Notes: generated by a model from the sequence alone, not told the origin. A stretch of DNA of 64,000 bases from Amphritea sp. (GCF_016744155.1 NZ_JADGEW010000010.1:54651-118650); one strand, 5' to 3'; positions 38,667 to 47,500 are shown, counted from the first letter of the stretch. A program made the numbers and translations.

Positions 38667-38996
38667 ATGAACAGTGAAATCGTTCGTTTGATGGACGACC
38701 TGTGTGATACCGGCAAAGCCCACGAAGCCAGCTGTGACCTTAGCAGCTCTTCGGTACAAACCGTAGCAGCACCGGTTCCTACCGAGTTATACAATGAGCT
38801 ACAAACACTGGCGACAATCTATAAGCGAGATACGAACTGTATTGCCGGGGATCTTCTGACAATCGTTCTTAAAGAGGCTCTCAGTGGGTTACCAGAAGCA
38901 GAACGCAAGAACCTTAGCGAAGTACGCAAACAGAGCGAACTGCAGGATGCAATGCGTCATATGGAAGAACAGCGCTTCGATGCAGGAGGCACTTGA
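38667..38996 (+). CDS. Hypothetical protein, 109 residues
   Basis: A soluble, acidic, mostly helical protein with an excellent ribosome site (AGGAGG seven to eight bases before ATG). The middle, PVPTELYNELQTLATIYKRD, loosely resembles the start of ribbon-helix-helix DNA-binding proteins; I do not claim that function. No toxin-like partner is adjacent. Confidence 0.65.
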   Translation: MNSEIVRLMDDLCDTGKAHEASCDLSSSSVQTVAAPVPTELYNELQTLATIYKRDTNCIAGDLLTIVLKEALSGLPEAERKNLSEVRKQSELQDAMRHMEEQRFDAGGT

Positions 38997-39035
38997 TCGA
39001 GGAAGCAAAGCTGCACGACAAATAAAGCCAGCATA

Positions 39036-39090
39036 AATGAATGGGGTCAGAGTAGAATTATTATAAATCCACACTGACCCTATTGATTCA
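39036..39090. repeat. Short inverted-repeat element (GGGTCAG ends)
   Basis: AATGAATGGGGTCAGAGT at the left and ACTGACCCTATTGATTCA at the right are imperfect inverted copies enclosing about 20 nt of AT-rich sequence. It looks like a minimal MITE or RAYT-related REP. Confidence 0.55.
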
Positions 39091-39107
39091 CTATTTATTC
39101 TTACCCC

Positions 39108-39165
39108 TTAATAACAAACTGAGCGGATCGTCGCTACGCTCCTCCCTCTAAGCAAAGCGTTATAG
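39108..39165. repeat. attC-like imperfect palindrome
   Basis: TTAATAACAAACTGAGCGGA and the distal AAGCAAAGCGTTATAGG are imperfect inverted partners, with an inner stem GAGCG/CGCTC. The GCGTTAT core and outline recall integron attC sites, but the match to the GTTRRRY consensus is partial and no integrase is in the window. Confidence 0.3.
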
Positions 39166-39191
39166 GTTCGAATGTAACTTTTGGGAGCATT

Positions 39192-39632
39192 ATGATGGAC
39201 ATAAATCATCGAGTTGGTATCAAAGCTTCGCCTGAAAAAATCTATGAAGCATTAACAACAAATGATGGGTTAGCTCAATGGTGGACTAACGATATCTCTG
39301 GGGCAGGTGACGTAGGCTCAATTATCGAATTTCGTTTTAACGGTGGAGGCCCAGACTTTGCAGTAGTAGAGCTTGTTGCAAATAAAGCGGTGCGTTGGAA
39401 ACATTCAGGCAATATGCCCGAGCCTTGGATGGGTACTGAAATTTTATTTCAACTACAGGTTGAAAATGAGCAAACATTTGTCCGTTTTACCCATTCTGAT
39501 TGGAAAGAACCTACTGATTTTATGGCGCATTGCAGCACTAAATGGGCGGTATTCTTAATTAGCCTCAAGGATGCTGTTGAAACTAATCAAGGCAGACCGT
39601 TTCCAAATGATATGCAAATAGACCACTCATGA
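39192..39632 (+). CDS. SRPBCC / AHSA1-type START-like protein
   Basis: A 146-residue ligand-cavity protein of the SRPBCC superfamily (AHSA1-like): INHRVGIKASPEKIYEALTTNDGLAQWWTN at the N-terminus, the strand VRWKHSG and the C-terminal helix CSTKWAVFLISLKDAVE. Ligand unknown. It starts with ATGATG after GGGAG. AT-rich compared with the flanking metabolic genes, in a repeat-rich stretch, so possibly acquired. Confidence 0.85.
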   Translation: MMDINHRVGIKASPEKIYEALTTNDGLAQWWTNDISGAGDVGSIIEFRFNGGGPDFAVVELVANKAVRWKHSGNMPEPWMGTEILFQLQVENEQTFVRFTHSDWKEPTDFMAHCSTKWAVFLISLKDAVETNQGRPFPNDMQIDHS

Positions 39633-39744
39633 CCTGTAAGCACATAGCCAGCGAATAATTGGACCCAAATTATTGCCTGTTCATAATCTCTGATTCAGAC
39701 GGGGCAGCAGGCAAAGCTCTTTTAATAAGGTAACCCCTCCGCAC

Positions 39745-39812
39745 TCTCTGTGTCCTCTGTGGTCAAAAAGCATTCCATCCATAAAATATAAACCACAGAG
39801 GACACAGAGAAA
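39745..39812. repeat. Palindromic repeat element, copy A
   Basis: Left arm CTCTGTGTCCTCTGTGGT and right arm ACCACAGAGGACACAGAG are perfect inverted copies around a 30-nt AT-rich centre. Shortest of six related copies between 39.7 and 43.6 kb. Confidence 0.85.
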
Positions 39813-39834
39813 GAATGATTTCTGCTTTGTATCT

Positions 39835-39866
39835 TGTTGGGATTCGTGCCTCATCCCAACCTACGA
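39835..39866. repeat. Dispersed hairpin repeat, copy 2
   Basis: Stem TTGGGAT / ATCCCAA around TCGTGCCTC, ending CCTACG; same element as 4527-4558 with a compensatory G-C to A-T change in the stem. Confidence 0.7.
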
Positions 39867-39926
39867 TAATGCATTTTCTAGCAAGCGACGGAGGGCCTAG
39901 GGGTAGGTCTTGCATTGTGCAGTCAT

Positions 39927-39985
39927 GGAATCAAAGGGGCGGAGTAATTGATGCTGAGCCCGTTAATTTGTGTCAGCATAGCTTG
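39927..39985. repeat. Short dispersed repeat, GAATCAAAGG type, copy 1
   Basis: GGAATCAAAGGGG then GGAGTAATTGATGCTGA and TGTCAGCATAGCTT; nearly identical to 40409-40467. The inner GATGCTGA / GTCAGCAT words are inverted, so it can fold. Confidence 0.65.
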
Positions 39986-40062
39986 GATAAGGGCGAGGTG
40001 GATTTATGTATTCAGATGTAAATAAGTCAGTCCCGTTTTAGTTTATAAGTAGGTAGGAATAC

Positions 40063-40401
40063 GTGGCTCGAATAAAAATTATTCAAATTCAGTGTTCAAC
40101 TTTAGAGTCGATTGGGAATATTACGAATGATGCCCGCGCAATCGTAAGCAAGGTATGCCTAGGTGTTGACGATATGAAATTGCTGGGAAATAAGGCGTTA
40201 GTTTTACGTGCTGAAATTTATCCAGACAGGCTCTTAACTCTCTACGAAAATTTAGCTTCAATCGGCGTTAAATTGAACCAGAAAGACCTACCTGATATAG
40301 AGCTGTTGAGTAAAGAAACTGAATACCCTCTATCTATTCAGATAGTCAGTTTTTCTGATGATACAGATCGCTCAGCTAGCATTCCAAAGGTGCCCGGCTA
40401 A
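40063..40401 (+). CDS. Hypothetical protein, 112 residues
   Basis: GTG start behind TAGGA at five-base spacing. The product (MARIKIIQIQCSTLESIG...) is soluble with alternating strands and helices; part of it (ALVLRAEIYPDRLLTLYENLASIG) reads like a small alpha/beta domain. No family recognised. It sits between two copies of the GAATCAAAGG repeat, hinting that it moved or was inserted with them. Confidence 0.6.
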   Translation: MARIKIIQIQCSTLESIGNITNDARAIVSKVCLGVDDMKLLGNKALVLRAEIYPDRLLTLYENLASIGVKLNQKDLPDIELLSKETEYPLSIQIVSFSDDTDRSASIPKVPG

Positions 40402-40408
40402 ATTATCT

Positions 40409-40467
40409 GAATCAAAGGGAACAGAGTAATTGATGCTGACTTCGTCAATTTATGTCAGCATAGCTTA
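40409..40467. repeat. Short dispersed repeat, GAATCAAAGG type, copy 2
   Basis: GAATCAAAGGGAACAGAGTA, then ATTGATGCTGAC and TGTCAGCATAGCTTA. With the copy at 39927 it brackets the gene 40063-40401 in direct orientation. Confidence 0.65.
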
Positions 40468-40503
40468 GCGTTAAGCCCTGAAGCCTGGTAGAGAAGTATT
40501 CGT

Positions 40504-40887
40504 GTGAAAGAATGTAATCAATGCGGTAAATGTTGCGTCAATTATAGTGACGGCGGGTTATCTGTGACGGCAGACGAAGTTGAGTATTGGGAGATATTCA
40601 GGCCCCATATATCGAACTTTGTCAGTGAAGGTAAAATCTGGATAGACCCAGATACCGGCAAGCAACTCAAACGTTGCCCGTGGTTGAAACAACTACCCGG
40701 TGAAGAAAAGTATATCTGCGATATTTATTTCGACCGTCCCGACGATTGCAAACATTACCCTGTGACCATCGAGCAGATGATAAAGGATGAGTGCGAAATG
40801 TTGGAACCGCGGGATTTAGCCGACCCGGCACAAGGGCAGAGCGATCTGGATCTGCTGATGATTGATTGCCGTCCCTCGGTCAAATAA
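40504..40887 (+). CDS. YkgJ-family cysteine-cluster protein
   Basis: A 127-residue protein with the YkgJ Cys pattern: CNQCGKCC at the N-terminus, then RCPWL, CDIYFDRPDDCKHYPV. The family (CxxCxxCC proteins) probably binds zinc or an Fe-S cluster; biochemical role unknown. Start is GTG 40504, which directly precedes KECNQCGKCC; no better start exists. Confidence 0.8.
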   Translation: MKECNQCGKCCVNYSDGGLSVTADEVEYWEIFRPHISNFVSEGKIWIDPDTGKQLKRCPWLKQLPGEEKYICDIYFDRPDDCKHYPVTIEQMIKDECEMLEPRDLADPAQGQSDLDLLMIDCRPSVK

Positions 40888-40950
40888 CAGAAGTGATGCC
40901 TGGCTAATCATAAGGGGAGCCAGAGGGACCAGAAGAATTGGTTTCATCCC

Positions 40951-41040
40951 CTCGGTGTTCTCCGTGTCCTCTGTGGTAGACCGCTCTTAAAACCCCTAAT
41001 AGCAAAGAGCACCACCGAGGACACAAAGTTCACAGAGAAA
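40951..41040. repeat. Palindromic repeat element, copy B
   Basis: Left arm CTCGGTGTTCTCCGTGTCCT...CTGTGGT, right arm ACCACCGAGGACACAAAGTT and CACAGAGAAA, about 90 nt in all. Confidence 0.85.
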
Positions 41041-41123
41041 AGCTAAAGCCTCCTAGTAGAACTTAGGTAAAAAGGGCCGGTGATTTTATTCAGGTGTGAA
41101 AATAAACCAGCCCCGTTTTTAAT

Positions 41124-41297
41124 TTACTGCGTTTTTTCCATAGCCAAAATTTGTTTATATACCTTTTCAGCTTCCAGGGTTAATAGAGAATAGCTTTCAA
41201 TATCGCCACTTCTCTGTGCCTGCATAGCTTGCTCTAGTTTTGACTTATAAAGTTGGTTCAGTTTTTTTTCAGGATTTGCTTTGAATATTGAAAACAT
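41124..41297 (-). CDS. Small DUF6435-like helical protein (57 residues)
   Basis: A short gene reading MFSIFKANPEKKLNQLYKSK, LEQAMQAQRSGDIESYSLLT and LEAEKVYKQILAMEKTQ. This matches the pattern of the DUF6435 (Lacal_2735-type) family: a Phe-Lys opening, a basic helix, RxGDIExY, and EAExxYKQI. Role unknown. It is on the opposite strand to its neighbours and lies between repeat copies B and C. Confidence 0.8.
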   Translation of the reverse strand: MFSIFKANPEKKLNQLYKSKLEQAMQAQRSGDIESYSLLTLEAEKVYKQILAMEKTQ

Positions 41298-41431
41298 GAA
41301 TTTTCTCAGTGGTTTTAATTAACTATCTATACGGTTAGCTTTTAAGATTAGATTTCCTTATTTGATTTTTTTGGTTTATCCCGCTGTTGGTAAGGTCGAA
41401 GCGTCTTCAGGGAGTCGATACTCTTTGCCAT

Positions 41432-41524
41432 CTCTCGGTGCTCTTCGTGCCCCCTGTGGTAAACAGTTCTTAAGGCTTCTCACAGTAAAGATTAACCACC
41501 GAGAACATTGAGTTCACAGAGAAA
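41432..41524. repeat. Palindromic repeat element, copy C
   Basis: Left arm CTCTCGGTGCTCTTCGTGCC...CTGTGGT, right arm ACCACCGAGAACATTGAGTT then CACAGAGAAA. Confidence 0.8.
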
Positions 41525-41665
41525 TGACTTGCTCGGTGTATACTGAAAAAACTGATTTAGATTTTAGGTTGCATGAGTACAGGTTAATTGCATAGCAAGT
41601 GTCTACTCTTAGTGAGTAGGCCGAGCTTCCATAATTAAGCACCCGATAGCCAGAGAGAACGACTT

Positions 41666-42265
41666 ATGAAATTACTTCACCAAAGCAATCTATATTGCTG
41701 GACTCAGTTTGACGAAGATAGGGATATAGATTTTCATAGTTACCTTTGGGTGAGGGATGAGGGTAATGTGATTTTTGACCCGCTACCCTTAACGGCCCAT
41801 GATGAACATCATCTGAAATCACTGGGTAGTGTCAGTCATATCATTATTTCCAATTCTGACCATATCAGGAGTGCCAAGGTATTAGCTCAACAAACCGGTG
41901 CTGACATATGGGGGCCTGCTGGCGAGAAGTCGAGTTTCCCTATTAACTGTACACAGTGGTTAAGTGAAGGTAACAACGTTATTGATGGGCTCGATGTTTA
42001 TGCTTTGAACGGCTCTAAAACCGAGGGTGAGCTGGCCTTTATTGTTGAAGGAAAGACGCTCATCACCGGCGATCTTATCAGAGCGCATTCCGGTGGTAAG
42101 CTTTGTATGATTCCGGACGCTAAACTGCAGGATGTAGAACAAGCTAAAGCCTCGGTGAAAAGGGTTGCATCAATTAAGGGTATTGACGCTATTCTGACCG
42201 GTGACGGTTGGCCTGTCTTTAGAAATGGTGAGCAAGCTTTATTAGAGCTGATTGCCTCTATTTAA
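41666..42265 (+). CDS. MBL-fold protein with reduced metal-binding motif
   Basis: A 199-residue metallo-beta-lactamase-fold protein: strands LWVRDEGNVIFDPLPLT, then VSHIIISNSDHIRSA where the usual HxHxDH motif keeps only the Asp-His pair, then GKTLITGDLI and DAILTGDGWPVF. The loss of the first two His suggests altered metal binding or no hydrolase activity. ATG follows a GAGAG site. Confidence 0.78.
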   Translation: MKLLHQSNLYCWTQFDEDRDIDFHSYLWVRDEGNVIFDPLPLTAHDEHHLKSLGSVSHIIISNSDHIRSAKVLAQQTGADIWGPAGEKSSFPINCTQWLSEGNNVIDGLDVYALNGSKTEGELAFIVEGKTLITGDLIRAHSGGKLCMIPDAKLQDVEQAKASVKRVASIKGIDAILTGDGWPVFRNGEQALLELIASI

Positions 42266-42397
42266 CGAGTTACATAACTAGCGACTAAGCAGGGACAAAA
42301 TACAGTTGGCTTTTGTTCCTCTTTCCTTTATTTTTTTGTTCGTATAGTTCTGTCATTCATTTAGCCCGTTAATGAAGTGTTGGGAGGTTCTCACGTT

Positions 42398-42673
42398 TTG
42401 CGACGTCTAGTTCTATTGATGGCTGCGTTACCTATCCTGATTAGTACGTTCCTATGGCTGAACTACTATATGCCCATCAAGGTGCAGCAATTTTATCATC
42501 TAAGCTATTTCGGCTTTGCCCTCATCCCCGCGGTTTTACTTTCAGTCCTGTTGCTGGTTACGCTTTCCAGGCCTAGATGGCTAAAGGTCATCAGTTGGAT
42601 TCTTGCTATACCGGGGTTACTTTTATGGGTTCTATCCGTCATGGTTGTATCCAGTGATTTCAAGATCCACTAG
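42398..42673 (+). CDS. Hypothetical membrane protein, three helices
   Basis: About 91 residues, almost wholly hydrophobic, with three predicted membrane helices (LVLLMAALPILISTFLWL; YFGFALIPAVLLSVLLLV; VISWILAIPGLLLWVLSVMV). Start assigned to TTG 42398 because GGGAGG ends ten bases upstream; GTG 42377 lies before that site and is less likely. No family recognised. Confidence 0.55.
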   Translation: MRRLVLLMAALPILISTFLWLNYYMPIKVQQFYHLSYFGFALIPAVLLSVLLLVTLSRPRWLKVISWILAIPGLLLWVLSVMVVSSDFKIH

Positions 42674-42710
42674 GTTCTCCCTATTAATAGGTAAAGGATA
42701 TAGTCCCGTC

Positions 42711-42797
42711 TCTTTGGTGTTCTCCGTGTCCTCTGTGGTAAATCCGTTTTAGGGCTTGTAAGAATATAGATCATCAAGGGCAGAGAGTTTACAGATT
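42711..42797. repeat. Palindromic repeat element, copy D (right arm decayed)
   Basis: Left arm TTTGGTGTTCTCCGTGTCCT...CTGTGGTAAATC is intact; the right arm is worn (ATCATCAAGGGCAGAGAGTT). Confidence 0.7.
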
Positions 42798-42898
42798 AAC
42801 AGTCATACCACCGCCGGCTATTAAGCCGCTGATCTGAATGGCAAAGTATACGTATAACCAACACATTACTGTTACTTGCCAGGGTCTCCAGAGCCACT

Positions 42899-43411
42899 AT
42901 GAAAATTTCACTTATTATTATCGCTACGTTACTGCTGAATGGATGCTTAGGCATGCCTAAGTCGGTGACGCCGGTTGATCAGTTTGAATTAGATCGGTAC
43001 TTAGGCAAGTGGTATGAAATTGCGCGACTGGATCACTCGTTTGAACGAGGCTTGTCGCAGGTGACGGCTGAATACAGTTTGCGGGAAGGTGGCGGTGTTA
43101 CCCTGGTAAACCGGGGATTCTCTGAAGCAAACAGTAAGTGGCAGGAAGCTGAAGGCAGGGCGTATTTTGTTAGCGACAGCGATGAAGGCTATCTGAAGGT
43201 TTCTTTCTTCGGTCCGTTTTATGGTTCATACGTCGTGTTTGATTTAGATAAACAGGGATATCAATACTCATTTGTATCAGGCCCAGATTCATCCTATCTA
43301 TGGTTGCTGTCACGAACGCCCCAGGTAAAACCGGAAGTGATGCAACGGTTTGTGAGAATGTCTCAGGAACGGGGCTTCAATACTGATGAACTGATCTGGG
43401 TTGAACAGTAA
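42899..43411 (+). CDS. blc: Outer-membrane lipocalin Blc
   Basis: A 170-residue lipoprotein: signal peptide with lipobox LLNGC (Cys16), then a lipocalin domain with the GxW motif YLGKWYEIARLDHSFERG and the second block SFFGPFYGSYVVFDLDK, RTPQVKPEVMQRFV. Blc-type lipocalins bind lysophospholipids or fatty acids on the inner face of the outer membrane. Only one base separates the upstream noncoding text from ATG; its ribosome site is weak. Confidence 0.92.
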   Translation: MKISLIIIATLLLNGCLGMPKSVTPVDQFELDRYLGKWYEIARLDHSFERGLSQVTAEYSLREGGGVTLVNRGFSEANSKWQEAEGRAYFVSDSDEGYLKVSFFGPFYGSYVVFDLDKQGYQYSFVSGPDSSYLWLLSRTPQVKPEVMQRFVRMSQERGFNTDELIWVEQ

Positions 43412-43436
43412 TGATAAAGTTAAATGTTTTTCGATT

Positions 43437-43522
43437 CCTTTCCATGACCTCTGTGGTAAATCGTTCTTCACGCTTTTAACGGCAAAGATGAACCACCGAG
43501 AACACAGAGTTCACAGAGAAAG
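43437..43522. repeat. Palindromic repeat element, copy E
   Basis: Left arm CCTTTCCATGACCTCTGTGG, right arm ACCACCGAGAACACAGAGTT then CACAGAGAAA. Only about 20 nt from copy F. Confidence 0.8.
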
Positions 43523-43542
43523 ACAAAGGCCCTTAATCATTT

Positions 43543-43625
43543 CCCTCGGTGTTCTCCGTGCCCTCTGTGGTAAATCGCTTTTAAGGTTTGTAAGAACATC
43601 GATTAACCGCGAAGGGCACAGAGCT
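43543..43625. repeat. Palindromic repeat element, copy F
   Basis: Left arm CCCTCGGTGTTCTCCGTGCC...CTGTGGTAAATCGC; right arm AACCGCGAAGGGCACAGAGC. Same orientation as copy E, so E and F form a tandem pair. Confidence 0.8.
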
Positions 43626-43637
43626 TAATTACAGAAC

Positions 43638-43982
43638 TTAAGCAAAAACGAAGTATTTGCGCACGGTCTCCACTACTTCCCAGGTGCCTTTCATGCCAGG
43701 CTCGATAACGAATACATCGCCGCCTTTCAGATGCACAGGCTCTTCGCCTTCAGGCGTGATGATGCAGTAGCCCTCAAGAAAGTGACAGAACTCCCACTTA
43801 TCGTAATCGACTTCGAATTTTCCCGGTGTACAGATCCAGGTCCCCATTATCTTGCTTCCATCTTCAGAAAGGTAAGCGTTGAGGTTCACGGTGTGCGGGT
43901 CACCGCCGATGCGTGTCCACTTGGTAGCGTCAACGACTGGAGTGGGGCAGGTTTCGCGCATTACTGTGATGAAATCGGACAT
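43638..43982 (-). CDS. Single-domain cupin (Cupin_3 / DUF861)
   Basis: About 114 residues forming one cupin barrel: GTWICTPGKFEVDYDKWEFCHFLEGYCIITPEGEEPV and GGDVFVIEPGMKGTWEVVET. The family includes ureidoglycine aminohydrolase-like and general stress cupins; substrate unknown, though nearness to the urate genes is worth noting. Start ATG 43982 (MSDFITVMRETC) has GGAG six bases upstream; the frame is open to 44105 but that extension lacks a ribosome site and family similarity. Confidence 0.85.
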   Translation of the reverse strand: MSDFITVMRETCPTPVVDATKWTRIGGDPHTVNLNAYLSEDGSKIMGTWICTPGKFEVDYDKWEFCHFLEGYCIITPEGEEPVHLKGGDVFVIEPGMKGTWEVVETVRKYFVFA

Positions 43983-44324
43983 GTCAGCTCCAAAAGCTTT
44001 GATTATAAGATCTGCCATTGTAGTGCCGTCTGATATCTGTGGTTGTCCGACTCCGACGTGGTTTATGCCAAAACGCGCCGGAAGAGAAAATACAGGCTTA
44101 TGCATACCTTCCTTGGCCTCTGTTTAATGTTTACAGCAGTAAACAATATTTTCAATGGTTCCCCTCGATGGCATACCTATAAAGAATTCGATCGCTTGAA
44201 TTTCCCCTGTATTTACGGTCTATAAGCTGTTTGTGTCTTTAAAAACAAGTGTTTATAGGTTTTACGTGGAAGTATCACTTTGGAGGTATAGGGCGTTTTT
44301 GGGAGTTTTCCAGTTCCCCGGCCG

Positions 44325-44338
44325 TTGATCTGTGTCAA
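44325..44338. promoter_or_regulatory. FNR/Dnr-type box upstream of narG
   Basis: TTGATCTGTGTCAA matches the FNR consensus TTGAT-N4-ATCAA with one mismatch. It lies about 200 nt before narG in a 430-nt gap (44106-44538) that has no gene. A TAGTTT at 44361 could be the -10 hexamer at the right distance for class II activation. Confidence 0.75.
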
Positions 44339-44538
44339 CAGATTAAAACCCGTTATCACGTAGTTTGAGCTCTACATTAACCCGCAGGTGATCTGCAACC
44401 CCGCAGTATCACTCGCAGCCAGACCGTTGGAATCCGGAATCGCAGTACATTTAATGTCTGCTTTTCAGGGGAAATATTCAGAGAGATTCATCATCCGGTG
44501 AATCTTGTCCTGACCAAGAGGTTTCAGGAGATAATGAC

Positions 44539-47500
44539 ATGAGCCATTTGCTTGATAGACTAAGATATTTAAAGAAAAAGCCGGAAAGCTTTGCTGACGG
44601 TCACGGCCAAACCACCACGGAAAGTCGTGATTGGGAAGACGGCTACCGCCAACGCTGGCAGCACGACAAGATTGTACGGTCTACCCACGGGGTTAACTGT
44701 ACCGGTTCCTGCAGCTGGAAAATTTATGTTAAAAACGGCCTGATTACCTGGGAAACCCAGCAGACCGATTACCCACGTACCCGACCTGACCTACCTAACC
44801 ACGAACCTCGTGGTTGTCCTCGTGGTGCCAGCTATTCGTGGTATATCTACAGCGCTAACCGTCTGAAATATCCGACTATTCGTAAGCGTCTGCTACAACT
44901 TTGGCGTGCAGCCCGTAAAACCCATCCAGATCCAGTGGATGCCTGGGAATCAATCGTCGAGAATCCAGATAAGGCCAATTCATACAAGTCAATCCGTGGT
45001 CTGGGTGGCTTTGTTCGTTCCAGCTGGGATGAAGTGAATGAAATCATTGCCGCTTCCAACACTTACACTATTAAACAGTACGGTCCGGACCGGGTTGTTG
45101 GCTTCTCGCCAATTCCTGCTATGTCCATGGTCTCTTATGCAGCCGGATCTCGTTATCTGTCATTGATCGGTGGTTCTTGTCTGAGTTTCTATGACTGGTA
45201 CTGCGATCTACCGCCAGCGTCTCCAATGACCTGGGGCGAGCAGACCGACGTGCCGGAATCGGCAGACTGGTATAACTCAAACTACATTATCGCCTGGGGT
45301 TCTAACGTGCCGCAGACGCGTACTCCGGACGCTCACTTCTTTACTGAAGTACGTTATAAGGGTACTAAGACAGTCGCAGTAACGCCGGACTATTCCGAAG
45401 TTGCTAAGCTTTGTGATCAGTGGATGAACCCTAAGCAGGGTACCGATGCTGCTCTGGCTATGGCGATGGGACATGTGATCTTAAAAGAGTTCCATGTTGA
45501 TAACCCAAGCGAGTATTTCCAAGACTACGCCCGCAAATACAGCGATATGCCATTCCTGGTACAGCTGGAGAAGCGTGAAGATGGTAGTTTTGCTGCAGGT
45601 CGCTTTATCCGTGCCGCTGACTTTGATGCGTCCCTTGGCCAGGAAAACAATCCTGAATGGAAGACAGTAGCCTTTGATGCCGACAGCAATAGCTTTGTGG
45701 TTCCAAATGGCTCTATCGGTTTCCGTTGGGGTGAGAAAGGTAAGTGGAATATTGAAGAGAAAGAGGGCGGTGAAGATAAAGAGACTAAACTGGCTCTGAG
45801 TCTTATCGAAAACAATGATGAGATCGTCTCTGTTGGCTTCCCGTACTTCGGCGGAGTAGAACACGAGCACTTCCCTAACAATACCTTTACTGATGTTATT
45901 CACCATAACCTGCCGGCTAAGAAGATTAAGCTAGCCGATGGCGGTGAGTCTCTTGTTGTTACGGTTGGTGACTTAATGCTGGCAAACTACGGTGTTAACC
46001 GCGGTTTGGGCGGCGATTTTGTTGCTGAAAGCTTCGATGACAATGCGCCGTATACTCCTGCTTGGCAGGAACAGATTACCGGTGTTGACCGCAAGGTAGT
46101 CATTCAGATTGCTCGTGAATTTGCTGACACTGCGAATAAGACCAAAGGTCGTTCCATGATTATCGTGGGTGCCGGTATGAACCACTGGTATCACATGGAC
46201 ATGAACTACCGTGGCCTGATCAACCTGCTCGTAATGTGTGGTTGTGTCGGTCAGTCTGGTGGTGGTTGGGCACACTATGTAGGGCAAGAGAAACTGCGTC
46301 CTCAGTGTGGTTGGTTACCGCTGGCGTTCGGTCTTGATTGGCAGCGTCCGCCACGTCAGATGAACGGTACTAGCTTCTTCTACAACCACTCTAGTCAGTG
46401 GCGTTACGAGAAGCTGGAAGTGGATGAAATTCTGTCTCCAATGGCAGATAAGTCCAAGTACACCGGTAGTCTTATTGACCTGAACGTACGTTCCGAAAGA
46501 ATGGGTTGGTTGCCATCTACACCGCAGCTGAATCAAAACCCGCTGGGTATTACAAAGGCAGCAGAAGCCGCCGGCGTATCGCCACAGGAATATACTGTTG
46601 ATCAGTTGAAGTCTGGTGGAATTCAATTCTCCGCAGAAGATCCTGATAACCCAGTAAACTTCCCACGTAACATGTTTATCTGGCGCTCGAACCTACTGGG
46701 CTCATCCGGTAAGGGTCACGAGTACATGCTCAAGTATCTGCTGGGTACCAAGCATTCGGTGCTGGGTGAAGACCTGGGCGCAGAAGGCGGACCTAAGCCA
46801 GAAGAAGTTAAATGGCACGATAAGGGCGCAGAGGGCAAGATTGATTTGCTGGTGACACTGGACTTCCGTATGTCCACCACCTGTCTGTACTCCGACATAG
46901 TCCTGCCGACCGCTACCTGGTACGAAAAAGACGACCTGAATACTTCGGATATGCATCCGTTTATTCATCCGCTGTCTGCAGCGACCGATCCTGCTTGGGA
47001 AGCCCGCTCTGATTGGGATATCTACAAGGAGATCGCGAAGAAATTCTCTGAGGTTTGTGTTGGTCATCTGGGCGTGGAACAAGATCTGGTCAGCGTGCCG
47101 TTACTGCATGACTCACCGGGAGAACTTTCTCAGCCGTACGATGTTAAAGATTGGAAAAAAGGCGAGTGTGAACCAGTTCCGGGCAAAACTATGCCGAACC
47201 TGGTGGTGGTTGAACGTGACTATCCGAACACTTATGCCCGTTTCTCATCTGTCGGACCATTGCTCGAAAGTATGGGTAACGGCGGCAAGGGAATTAACTG
47301 GGATACTAAAGACGAAGTTGAGTTGTTGAAAAACCTCAACTGGACGCATACCGAAGAGGGCGTTAGTAAAGATCGCGCCAAAATAGAAACTGCGATTGAT
47401 GCAGCGGAAATGATCCTCAGTCTGGCACCGGAAACCAATGGTCAGGTGGCAGTGAAAGCCTGGGCTGCGTTGAGTGAATTTACCGGTCTGGATCATACCC

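Noticed and set aside
39815..40021. 68-codon frame between repeats
   Set aside because: It consists of the hairpin repeat copy 2 and the GAATCAAAGG element; no ribosome site.
39745..43625. Repeated palindromes as CRISPR repeats
   Set aside because: Each copy is about 70-93 nt long and itself palindromic, with whole genes between copies; no spacer spacing.
43401..43628. Open frame across repeat copies E and F
   Set aside because: Its peptide (MNHREHRVHRERQ...) is only the translation of the repeat arms, and it begins inside the lipocalin stop region without a ribosome site.
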